Below, piece after piece: positions 1 through 12,700 of a DNA stretch of 64,000 nucleotides. Numbering within the stretch: position 1 is the stretch's first letter; every line of letters starts with the position of its first letter. The translations under genes and the position numbers were made by a program. Source of the stretch: Saturnia japonica (taxonomy: Eukaryota; Arthropoda; Insecta; Lepidoptera; Saturniidae); assembly GCA_033032175.1 (NCBI GenBank), contig CM065313.1, positions 14,981,327-15,045,326 on the forward strand. Reading direction: 5' to 3'. Below the pieces are notes generated by a model. The model worked only from the letters and a program-made list of their open reading frames with translations. It made no database searches and was not told the origin of the DNA.

Positions 1-300
1 CCGGCCAGACAGGTGCTATGTCTGGCGGGCAGCTGCCCCACGGTTTTTTTTTTTTTTTTTTTCGATCTGACTACACTGTTAGCCTTAGGGGCCCTATCCA
101 AAAACAGAGCCGCTGCGGCTTTCACAGCTTCACCGGACTATCCCCCACGGTTGTAGTCGGGTTCTTGTAAATATTCTCAATCGTTGAGTTAATTTCTATA
201 GCGCGATGTAGGATGCGTCGTATGTGGCTCGATAGATGTCGCTATGTGTCGCTACGTAGATGCGTCAGTTGTGGCGAGATGTCGCTTCAACATTTTACAA
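1..300 (-). mobile_element. LTR-like repeat, reversed and cut by window edge, with a retro-inserted LINE tail
   Basis: Reverse complement of 49056-49256: both share GCAGCTGCCCGCCAGACATA, GAACCCGACTACAAC and a CGACA/CATCG-rich upstream part. This copy has an extra 99-nt block (44-142) that the other lacks. The flanking sequence with a TATA-like stretch and start TGTAGCGAC looks like an LTR promoter region, but no internal coding region is attached. Confidence 0.6.
36..150 (-). mobile_element. 5'-truncated non-LTR 3' end with poly(A), 8-bp target duplication
   Basis: The block 44-142 starts (minus strand) near GGATAGTCCGG, contains GGGCCCCTAAGGCTAACAG, and ends in ~19 A. It is flanked by direct repeats CCCCACGG at 36-43 and 143-150. 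The same 3' end recurs at 32510, 47750-47950, 53000-53180 and 62975. The poly(A) tail with target duplication is the hallmark of LINE-mediated insertion. Confidence 0.8.
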
Positions 301-618
301 GTTAATTTCTTTGAGTTTTATTGCAACGTTTTTCAATGCAACATCTCTTACACAAAAAAGAAGGAAATAGGCACTAGGCCTGAGAGAAAAAATAATTATA
401 CTAAGAGAAATAGATGAGTCCGACAGAATAAGACAATAGTTCGCGTGGCCTACATAGCCTAAAGCGCACGTTGTCATTCCATTGTTGAATTTTACTTTTC
501 GGTTTCGTCTAATTAATGTAAAATGTACCTATTTTACACAAGATTTACATAAAATTCACTTTTGTCTCGTGTACTGAGGTTGCAGGCGCGTTTTTATTTA
601 TTAATAATTTAAACTAAC

Positions 619-790
619 CAGTGCAAACGCAGAGTGTGCAAGAAGGCGGAAAGACCCTCCATCATCACGAGAATGGCGATGGTAAATAATGCCCAGAAGC
701 AGAACGCGACGTACAGCTTGATAGCACCTATGTAGTTGCTGTCCTTCAGGCCGAATGTCAACACCATGCTCCACAACACCTCAGATAATT
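619..790 (-). CDS. Vha100: Vha100 coding exon 13 (aa 749-805); last exon present in window
   Basis: Encodes [20 protein letters not shown]...[20 protein letters not shown] and FLHTLRLHW, the last membrane helix. The acceptor is TTCTAG. The exon ends in phase 2 before GTTAGT (618-613). Reading through gives only two more residues and a stop, whereas the family continues with ~30 residues (VEF...GxGY...F). Nothing in 1-618 encodes these, so the terminal exon is to the left of the window. Confidence 0.93.
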
Positions 791-3700
791 CTAGAAGAAA
801 AATAAAGTTAGGAAACGCGTGCTAAGTTTTTATAGTCATCCTGTCTTAATGACACAGTATGGTTAAAGGTCCTAATTAAATCATTGCCGGAGTCATAAAC
901 TCTTGATGAAGAATTTTTAATATTTGGTGTATTTGCTGCATTTGTGCAATGTCAATTCGGGCACTATCTTTTAGTACCAGAAGGGCAACTATTTTTTGTG
1001 TTATGTCCATATTTGCTATACACGCGGTTGGCTTTAAAACTCCTTTGAGCGTTTGAGTTTGACCCTAAAAATGGTTGGCATCGGCCAATATAGATAGAGG
1101 TGAGGCCCAAAAATGACGCTATGACATATTTTGCCCATGGTGGTGTGATGGCCAATACCTTTTTCACATGATACAATTTAATAAACAATCCGATTTCCGA
1201 GTAAAATGGTCAGTAATCTGATTTGACAGCCAATCTTCATTTCATTCTCGGAAGTGGGTTCGGTAAAATGACGAAATATCATAAGGGGAGAGGGGGTGTA
1301 GTGAGATATCACGCGTATTTATTTTTTTGTTGAACGCGCGATTTTTGCCAGCAGTGTGGACTGTACAAGACTTTGTACTGAATTATAAAAAAGAATAAAG
1401 ACACATGTAAATTAATGTTATAAGCAACCTAGTGATCCGAGCAATAACAGACCACAGATGCACAATGTTCGTCCATCACGACGTTCGATCGCTAGATCGA
1501 AAATTATTTTTTGCGTAGTGTGCGAAAATGATGCCTAGTGGCTTGATAAGATCTACGTTGATAAAGCACAGTTGACTTGCAAGATGCTTATCCAAAAGTT
1601 GCTAAAAAAAATTATTAATGGACGAACTGTTTGTACGTAACGTATATCAAATACGTCCAATTATAAGTACGAAGCAAAAAAAAAAAAAACAAGGTCAGAA
1701 CAGGCAGGGACAGATATTTAAGCTAAAAATTTCTTTTAATAAAGTTATCACATGGTATACCTGCATGAGCAAGTGACAAGGCCCACAGACGGAGATAGGA
1801 AGCGGTGTGAGAGATGGTACTGAGCACGTATTCGATGGTGTGGATGGCCTGGTGGATCATAATCTCGCTGAAGGGCTCATCTTCGTGACTGTGACTGACT
1901 GGCGACGCTTCAGACTTGGGCTGGCCGTCGCCAATGTCTGTCTGCTCTTGTAGTTCGATACCTTGGTTCACACTCCCGTTTGATCGTTCCGGCTAAATAT
2001 AAACAGTAATTGAGAATATGATAAAAATACCAACTTGCCTGTTTATAAATTTTAAAAATAAACCAATAAACTTTTATTTCCCATCTTTTCTTCTTTAACT
2101 TAAAATAAATATTTATTTTTTGATCATCTGAGTTGAGAAACGGTGTATCAATTTCAACTTCAAAACTTATCAGACTTCTTATACAAGTTCTCATTCCCTG
2201 TTAAATGTTCATTTTTAGAAAATAAATATGATAGAAACACATCGGTATGATATGATCTGCGTTACGACACAGCATGACACAGTAGTGTCTCTACCAAGGA
2301 TATTTTAGAGGACCGCAAACGTAACTGAAACTCGCAAAATATCCCATATAAAAGCTTCGAATCATTTCAAATTGAGAAGGAGGCGAATGAGACTGTCGTT
2401 AATATTGTTCAACTACAATATGTTAAAATAATTAACTATTTTCCATCTAATTATAATTCTTTGAAGTATCTTATATCCCGAATTAAAATTATCCAAAACT
2501 TTCGGATATCTGACAAAGTTCATATTCGTATCAATAACCGAAATCGAGTAAATAATCTTAAGACATTCGGATCCAAAATCCCATATCCGTAAACTTCCTG
2601 GTTTCTACCATAAACTCTATACAAAACGAACATAGTTTGCAAATAGTATATACCGTAAACTATACAATGATTGACACTTTAATAGTCCCAAACTCTTAAA
2701 ATTCTAATTGAAATAACCTACTCTATGGTTACAAGTGCTACACTACATATAGCCCTATTAAAGCGTACTTTTACAGACTGTTATTTTGGAACAGGTTACT
2801 TACTGGAACTATTATATTATTTCTCAGGCACCCATGCCAATGACCATCTGTTATATAAGTGTTAATGTAATTATTGACACAGCAAAAAAACCCGTTAAAG
2901 CAAAATATTTATCTCAGATAAAGAACAGATTCTTAAAGATGACACATTTATTTACTTACGACAAGATCACCATTACCTAAAAGTTACCCTGGAGCCTAGA
3001 TTTTTACTACAATACTATTCACTAAACATGTTTTTAAATTATCAACAATTTGTGCTGTTTATTATATCTAAAACAAATCACGATGTCACTTTATCGTAAA
3101 GGTATCTGTTCCCAGGTATAGCTTAGTAAATTCTCTGTTAAATTCTAATATTACAGTTCCAATAATAAATTTACCCTAGAAATTATTTTGAATAAAGGAC
3201 CAAAGTGCCAATCACTGGGGGGAGGGGAGCAAGAATAGTACTACTTACGATAGCTTCAGTACTGTTTAAACAGTTAATCTCTCATCAATTAAAAACAGAA
3301 CATAGAAAATAATATCGAATAATACCTTAGCGTCCTTCTTCTTGGTAGTGAACAACAGGTACAAAGGTTTCCCGAGCAACATGACAGGGATGCAGCAGAG
3401 ACCGATGAGAACGAATGCGCGTTGAATCTTCCCTTGACCATCGAACATGAACTCCTTGCAGCCAGATTCGGGAACTTCGCTCGAGAACAGCATCATGTTG
3501 ATGAACAAAATCAGTACCGATGGCGCGCAATTTTCTCTGTATGCCTCGTCTGGAAATGACAATTAATGTAATAAGTAAGGTACTTTTTATTACTTAATCT
3601 AACCAGATTTACTACCTACTGGAAACAAGACAATTCTTAAGAAAAAAGACAATCAACTTCAATGATTTTGAAGAGTTCCCTTGTGTATCTTCGAAGTTCA

Positions 3701-6700
3701 AATACCAATAATGTGTAATCCAGTGATTACCTTATGTATATTCGAAGTCGAAGGTGCAAGGTCAATGAAATTAAAATGGGATCACCGCTTGAGGTACGAA
3801 CGAAAAAATAATCATCAAAAGCGGGTCATAAACAAAGAAGTTATGCCTGAAAATCTATTAAAAAAAAAATACCTATACAATCGGATTGAGAACCTCCTCC
3901 TTTCGTTGAAGTCTGTTAAAAATATAGGGCCAAATAAGACCAAATAAAGAAGTTTTAATTTCTGTAGGTTTTTTGCAGACATATTTAGCCGGGCTAAGAT
4001 ATGAAAAAGAAGGTTGAAATAGTATCAAGCCAGGGGCATATTTATCCTGGGGCCATAGAGTCATGGCCCGGGGCGATAAACCACACGATTAGGACCGGTT
4101 AGGACGACTTTATTTCAGTATATCTAAATATCCGCACTTACCGGACAAATAATATGTGAGGGAATACCTTTTTTTAGTGTTTTCTGTAAATTTACTCACT
4201 TTTATTATTATCATATAAAAAGTATTGACACATTGATTAAATTTTTTGGCAATGTTAGCTCAGTGGTAGCTCGTACAAACGATCGACGTGAGTTCGAATC
4301 TATATAATGAGCCTGATGTTGCGGTGACGAAAAACCATCGTGATGAAACCAATGCATGGTGGTAGGGAATTTTGTAATGCTTGCCTGGTTAGCTACCATC
4401 TAGGGCTGTCTTTGCAGAGTCCTACGGGGCGCAAGCCAACCGCCATAAATCTTGATAGGTACCACTAGCTTACTGCCACAGCAACCTAACCTTGTAATTC
4501 ATGCGGGCAGAGCCTCGAGCACAGCTAGTTCATTAATTAAAAATATACACACAAATAACAATTTGAAATATACAATCAGACGTATGGTTTATCTGGGGAC
4601 ACAACATGTCGCTTTCGGCTCATGTCATATCACATCGTTCGCGATGTGCAAGTCAATTCAGCATATATTAATTACTAGGTACACCATTAAGAATTAAATT
4701 GAGGTACCGACGGACAAACTTATTGATGTTAGATAAGAGACAAACGAATTATAAAAATTGAGTCTTAATACCTTGGACATTACAGTTGATGATAATTTAA
4801 AACATTACTTGCTAGATTTGGGTTCCTTTTTGTAAACAATCAATTCCATACATTTAAATAATTTTGTTACATATGCGTCAGCCCCGAATTTGCACACTAA
4901 GCAATCATAATAATAAAAAAAGGTTCTGCTTTCTAGCGACAAATACCCTAGAAGTTAAGATTATTTTTAATAAAAAATGAACACCACTTCAAATAAAAAA
5001 GATCCTTCAAATAGCAACAACAGATTTTTACAGATGAATATTATAGTAAACTTTTTAGATCTTGGATTATTGAAAGGAGAAATAGTAGACCCGGTTAAAC
5101 AAGCCCAAATAGACCGTGAGAAAAACTAGGTGGAGGGCAGTTTTGGAAAAGATATTTGAGATTATAACATTTTTGGCTGGTCAAGGATTATATTGCTTTT
5201 AGAAGGACGACTGAAAATAATTGTTTTACTTAAATTGTTTTTTTAAGTTAGTAGAAGTGATTTCTAATTACACTTAAAAATAATGAAAAAAAATCCTAGG
5301 ACTTTTTAAGTTAACAATAATTTACTTTAACTAAATCGTCACTCGTTTCTTTTTGTTATTTTACGTGGCAGCAAATTTTATTTAACCCCACTCATCCAAT
5401 CCAGAGCAAGTCTCTGGATGGATTATCTACTTTCTAAACACACGGATAACATAAGTTTTCCAATATACAGCGTTTATATAACTAAATGAGTCAGTGAGGG
5501 AAACTCTGAAACTATTAGATATAGAGAAATATGTTCTAAAGAACCATGACATCGATTTTAATGATAAGAAAAACCGCATTCATAGATTTTCAATAAAACT
5601 TATACACGAGTCGAGAAACAAACCTAATCATTTTTAGAAAAAAAAGTACCTATGTTATTTTATTACGATAGCATAGGTTGTAAAGAAACCCTGTGTCTAT
5701 AATTAAAAGAAAATGCTGAATTTAATTATTTTGTTTTGAAATGTTCACAATAATATCCATTATTACACTAATCAACTCGTAACGATCTTCTATTGTCAAG
5801 TGGCGAATTTGTTTTAAAATGATATCTATAGTTGTTATTACACTGTTATTGTAGCTGGTTTTGTATACTTCAAAATATTTAATTTAACTTCACAATAAAT
5901 AACAAGTGTACGTAGTTAAATCCGGTCACGTCGTTTGTACTAATTGATTTTTTAAGTAGTTATCATTTAAGAAGCTCGTCGTGATACTTGTTAATTAAAA
6001 GTTTACAAAACTAGCTACGACATCTTTGAAGGTCTAACAACAGCTTTAAATACCATTTTTTTAAAAACTCACCTCTTGCAAAACTACAAATAACCCAAAC
6101 CCGTTACATAATAGAGTTGATTTCTATTGTATGCATAATGCATAATTCTTGCGTGTTAACTACAATTTATGTTTTGAATAGTTTTAAATCATATTTATAT
6201 TTCCTAAGTCGGCTTATAATTATGCAAATTGTTCCAATTACCTTCGGCAATAGTACTGTATGAGACCCATTTGTAGAACATCATGAACACCATGTACAAG
6301 AACAAAAGGCAAAGGAACATGATCTGAGGAATGAACTCGAGGAATATTGAGTAGCGACGCTTGAAGAAACTGAAAAAAGGTAAGATTGATTGAGTGCAAC
6401 AATTTGCAAACCTATAAACTTTTAAATTATTATTTTGCAGAATAATAAAGGTAATGTTTGGCCTTGTCGTCGGACGAAGATTGAATTCTATAGGTACCTA
6501 CATATTTTATTTTTAATTTCATTTTTATTGATTTTTTTTTCTTAATCAATAGGTATTCTATCCATAGCTATTGTGTTGATATCGCCAGATTACTTTAATA
6601 TCATTAGTTAATACGCGCTACTTTATCTGGGCTAATTTCAATAAATTTAACCCGGACTTATAGTTAATTATAATCGTAAAAAAAAGTCTAAAAGCTTATT

Positions 6701-9700
6701 TTTACTCACTTGTAGTTGACGACGCTCATGCAGACACCGAAAATCATGTGAATGACGCCGAAAATGATAGATAACTTCATTTTGTAAGAGTTCAGGAAAA
6801 TAATCTTGTTATCAGCGGTCTATAAAAAAAAACCCATCTAAACATTTTTCTGAAGCCAGGACAATGATTTTTTTAAATGTATTTAAAGCTACTGATTTTA
6901 AATCTCTCCTCTCCTTTCTACAACAGAGCTACACGTGTTGTGCTTCGGAGTCACAGTTTTATGGTAACCTCCATCTCGGCACGAACTAAAAATTTCTCTA
7001 TTTCTTATTTTTGTCGTACCGTGAAGCTACAGAACCATCTCATGGCTAATGTGTTTCTTCCTTACGACATGGGGCTTTCAAGCATGCCGTGAAGAGATAT
7101 TTATGCAGGCCCGGCAAGACAGCGGCATGACAGACCGCCAATGAATATAGATCTCTCGGTACCGTCATGGACAATACCGCCAATGTACCGAGCTATTATA
7201 AAAATATTGTACTCAATTTTTTTTCTCTTTTAGCTACATTAAAAGATACGTGACATGAAAATCAACACTGACTTCAAAAATGCAGAAAACTGATCCAAAT
7301 ACTCTGATTTAGTTCTTTATACTAAAACAATCGTATACATTTATATGGGTTTTTAATAAAAGCTATAATAAAATAAAGACCAACAAAAGAACTTCCGTTG
7401 AAACAATACTGATAGATTGAAAGATATATTTAACTCACCTGCCAGACTGGATCGATGCCAATGAAATACGGATTTTGATTATACGCATATGTAGGATTCA
7501 GAGTTAAAGCGCCGTTATGTTCAAGCGTCTCATTATCGTACGGCACGGACCACGATGAACCGAAAATATTCATAGACTTCGAGAAAATATCATTATACAC
7601 CAAACCGGTGTACATCGAAAAACAGCCCATAAGCAGAATTATGTAACGGCCGGCGAAGAAAATGTTCCAGATTTCGTTATCGGACTTCTTGGCTGCGAGG
7701 GACACTTCTTTGATGACCATGAAGGCACCGAATAGGGCCATAATGAAACCGTGGCCCAAGTCTCCGAACATCACGGCGAACAAAAAGGGGAACGTAATGA
7801 TTGTGTATAGAGCTGAAACAAAAAATTATTTGTTATTAACATATTGTATTGTCATGCTATATATCTGAACTATTACGTAGACATAGAGTTAGAATTCATA
7901 GACATAATATATGTATCTACCTACCAAATAAATTATGACTATGAATTCTAACACCTGCCATACACGCTACGGTCTACCGAAGAGGTTTACCTCTGCAGCT
8001 GTGCCTGCGCAGGTCGACCACACGTTGTACTTTGTAAGGGCACGACACACGGACAGACTTGCCGTACAGTTTCACTCAAAAAAAATGATTTTCGATTTTG
8101 CACATTTCGCATGTGCCTGTTCAAAAAACTGCAAGTCTATTTCAACACATGTACAGGTAGACCGTAGCGTGTGTGGCCTGCTTTATTGAAAGTTCCATCA
8201 AGTTTATTAGGGGATATTTTATATAGGTACACTGATGTTTCGAAACTGTTCCATGTTACTATTCGATTCGTGAAAAAAAGCAAATGAAACATTCGATATA
8301 TCGATGCATTTTCATACATTGCCGACTTGCCTTCACTAATAGTTATAAATTAAAGTACGTAAAAAGTTAAGGGCGTTGCAAAATATCTATGTAGATAGCT
8401 TTATAGCCTCCCAATTATATATAAGGTCGTTTTTATATTTATTACGTCATAAATTTTTGCTTGTTTACCAGGATTGCATTCCCTGTAAGAGGCAACTCCG
8501 TAGGAGTCGATGAGGTTTTGGAAGCCGCGCGTGAAACGGTTGGTTCGGTTGAATGTGGGCGGCTCCTCGTCTGTCTCGATGCAGTTTAGGAACGAAGGGA
8601 TCGAACTGCCGCACGCATTCTGTGTTCAAAAGTTATCACTTATTAATAATATTATGTAAAAAAATCTTCTGCATAGATACACATATATATCCATCCAAAA
8701 GCTTTAAATGAAATGTGAAGAAATGCTCTCTTTAATTCATTGTAATCATACACAATAACCGTGATAGATATGATATAACAATAATAATAAATTAATGGGC
8801 ACAGTTTCACATAATATGGCCATTAATTCCAAACTAAGCAAAGCTCGTATTATAGTATCTGAACAGCTAATATACCAACCAGAAATATATATTTAACATC
8901 TAGGGACATACGTTGACAATTATGCTCATCACACAACAGTCTGTCATGGATGGGGATCGAACCCGCAACCTCTCAGCGCAGTAGTAGAGTATGCAACCAC
9001 TGAGCCACGAGGCCTGTCATATCGAAGCGACGTGAAGGTGGAAAGGCTAATTGACTAACGTAAAGTTTGTCGTCTTCACTTAATTGATGTTGGTTTTTTT
9101 TACCCTTTATGTAGGTATATGTTTAGTTATGTTGGCTCAGTAGGTATTTAAATATTTTTTCTCAAGTGGTGGGCAGTTTATCCCGAAGTGTAGGGATATG
9201 ATTATATTATATTATGTATATTATATATAGTTCCTTATTCTAAATACCAGAGATGAAACAGATATCTGCCAATTTTGACTTTTCGGAAGGATACCGAATA
9301 TGAAAAAAATACAACGCCACAACCTAATTTCCACTTCTACTTTTCATAACAGAACCACATGCACTGGGCTCCGGAGCCACAGCTTAAAGGTATTCTCTAT
9401 CTCGACACGAATAAAGAAGTTTGATACATATATGCCGTACTGTGAAGCTTACTGCCGTACTTCCTATAACATGGTTTTCTTAAAGCATAACGTGAAGAGA
9501 CATTTGTAGATCCCACGGTAGGCGCCGATGATATTGGATTACACTGTGTTCACTATCAGGTACATTGTAGTCACTTTGGCGTGCTGTGCTATGCTCTGTT
9601 ATATTAAAAAAAAATAAGGACTGCCGACAAAAGTGAAAATTCAATTTTGAATTTTTAAATCAATTATAGTCTGAATTATTGCAGAGCATGTCGGTGACCT

Positions 9701-12700
9701 GTGACATAAATCACAAAATTTTACCTATCCAAAAAATCAAAGACGCATAAGATAGTCGAGTATGTATGTATTAGTTTATATATGGGTATACATGTTCACT
9801 GGCCGCTATACTACGCGTCGCTAGTCTAACGCAAGCGCAATTCGCCACGACATGTCGAGGACATCGGTGACGCCAAGATCACGCGATCCCATAAGTTTTT
9901 TGTTTACCAAAAATCGCTTAACGCGGCTAAAGAAGTTTTCATTTTTGTTATAAATTCGTTACAACATGTAATGCGGGAAAAATCCGAATATTGGACCATC
10001 CGATCTTGAAGCTTGCCGAGTATCCGGTATCCGGCCAAACTACTATCCGTTTCATCTCTACTGAATACACAAAACGAAGTAGGTATATACAAAAAAAAAG
10101 TGCACTTAAATACAAATAGCGTACAATGTAATGTTACCATTGAATCGCCTGACTACGAGTAAATTATACGTTGAGGTTTACTTGACAACATTAACTTACA
10201 GATCCATCAGCCAATGCCTTCTGCACGTTGGGCAAGTCCGCGGTGGGCACCCAACACTCTCCAATGAGGCACTTCTTGGTCACGTCCATGTTGAATAAGT
10301 TTAATGTGTGATAGATGGCTTTCATCTTGCGAACCATGATGGTCCAGCTAGTTAGCTCTTTAGCGACGCTTGCAAGCACACGCTGCCTGTGGTCACGGGT
10401 TTGGTTCAATACCTGTAAAAACAAGTTTTTTTAATTACTTGGTAAGTATAAATTATTTTGAAAGTGCATCTACGCAACTATTTTCTTTAGCGACACGTCC
10501 CAGCTTCGCACGGATGCATTTTACAAAGTGGTCTATTTTATGTTAAAAAAGCATGATTTAGATTTTATCACTTTAGTTTATAACTTCATAGTTACGAAAA
10601 GTGCGCTCAACCTGCGACGCGCTATTCATCATAAGTGCGGAGTGCTGGCCAACCGTTTGACTGCGAGTGATTTCTTTGATTGCGCGTAACTTTGAACCCG
10701 TGATATCTTCTACAGTTAATCTAAATTTAAAATAAACTAAAAATAACTAACATATTTATCTAGATAAAGATTAATACCTACTGAATTAGAGAAAATATCT
10801 TCGCAAATAACCTAATATTTTTAATTATTATGTTGAAGATAAAAAATGGTAACTGTGAGTCAATCTTAAGAGATAGATATTTCTACCATCGCGGACTTTT
10901 CTCTAGGCGTTTGAAGATCTACAATTCTTTAGTACATTATTGTAATTTATCTCTTAAGGTTTAGCCAGTGTAAACGCCTGAAAATTGATTTATTGACGAC
11001 TTGATTACAAAACATTGGATATTCTCTACTATACAAAACATAATTAAATGTCAGTGAAAACCGTATAAAAACCGTTACATGCTTTAGAAGTTATCGGACA
11101 AACAGGAAGATGTGGATAGCGACTTTCTTTTGTACTATGTGTTGAGCATTGAAGATATTACCAATTGTAGACATTAACTCACACTAGTGTCATATTTATA
11201 ATTTGTTATCGATATTGATAATTGTAAAATAGTAGTCGTTCTTAAGAAAGGTCAGGTCAAGAGTAGCTACTCTAAGCCGACGAGCATGCATGAAAAGATT
11301 GATGAATGTTGAAGAAACGAAAGACGTATGCCAAGATCGTAGCAGATGGAAGGACGTGGTCTCTGCCTACCCCGTTGGGAAATAGGTGTGATTTATGATG
11401 TGTGTATGTATATGAAATAGTAATAATTTACCACAATTTTCATAAGTATTTTTTACACAAAAACACCTACTAAGCATGTTTCTTTTTTTTAATAGTATTT
11501 TTAAGATGTGGTGCGAGTTTTTGGCGGATCTTAAAGTTACATATTGTGGTGTTTTATTTTTAATTTATTAACTTAGGTTTTTTGATCTTATATTATGTAA
11601 TATTGATGTCATTTTGTGTGATATAATTTGGTTGTTGTGCATAATAAATATAAAGCGGAAAACATGCATTTGGGATGTCACAATAACTCCCTACATAGTT
11701 TTGACAAGAGAGCAACCATCTTATCAGAAGACCCCACTTTTTATATTGCAAAATTTTACGAAAGCTTAAAAAATTTACACTGGCAAGTGCTTTTTGCGGC
11801 GCCAAAACAAGTAGAATAAGATGTGGTGCATCTGCATTACAAGCGGAATACTAGAAAATTTTGTATTTGTAAAATCAGCAAATTTTGATATCCTATGATT
11901 TAAAACAATGTGAGATTATATTTATATGCTAGCTTAAAATATAATAAAAAAAAAATATACATATATATAGATACATACCATGTTAAGATCTTCGAGTCTG
12001 GTACGTACTCCTTTCACCATATCTTGACGTTCGTGTTCGAGGGTGGACACGGGTACAGGGAGGCGTGGAAACCTGTGCACACTTTCTTAATGCGAGACTT
12101 CAACTGTTCTCCTTGGAAGAATGCAACGAACACTGTTTTGTAGATTTCGTTGCCCTGTATAACACACAAATCGATTTTATTTTAGCATTATCTGAATTAG
12201 CGCAGACGCTTTAAACAGTTTCATTATATTCTTACGGCGACTTGCACTAAAAAAGTTAAATTCAGTTTTAACTTACGTTCAGTTTAGTTGTGTCAAAATG
12301 TATGCAAGAGTCAATCTCAAATCCGGTTATATGATTTAAGGTTTTGGTGCAAACGGCTCTTCATGTTGTTTTTAATTATTTTATTAAGTGATGAAAGGTA
12401 ATTTTAAGCTTACAAAAATAAATAATCTACAACAAAATATAGGTATTTATGTAGACATACATTATTATGCATTTAAGGGTTCTGATGCGACAGAAATCAG
12501 ATTTTAGAGTCTGAATTAAACAAAGAACGTATCGATTTTTTATGAATTAATTATGGATTATTTTCAAGTTCATAAGTCTTTGAAGGTAAATTTTTATAAT
12601 CGCATAATATTTTAACAGGCTTTGTTCGATACGTCATACGTAGATACTTCATATATGACCTACTGCTTTATTGACTACCTACTCTCAATAGCATCCCATG

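Noticed and set aside
611..620. Stop two codons after ...LRLHW as natural end of Vha100
   Set aside because: The family always continues for about 30 residues and a valid donor (GTTAGT) lies exactly at the expected exon boundary.
4250..4330. tRNA gene
   Set aside because: A- and B-box-like motifs are present, but acceptor stem and anticodon arm do not pair; a second copy at 38490 shows it is a SINE. The same applies to 8939-9020.
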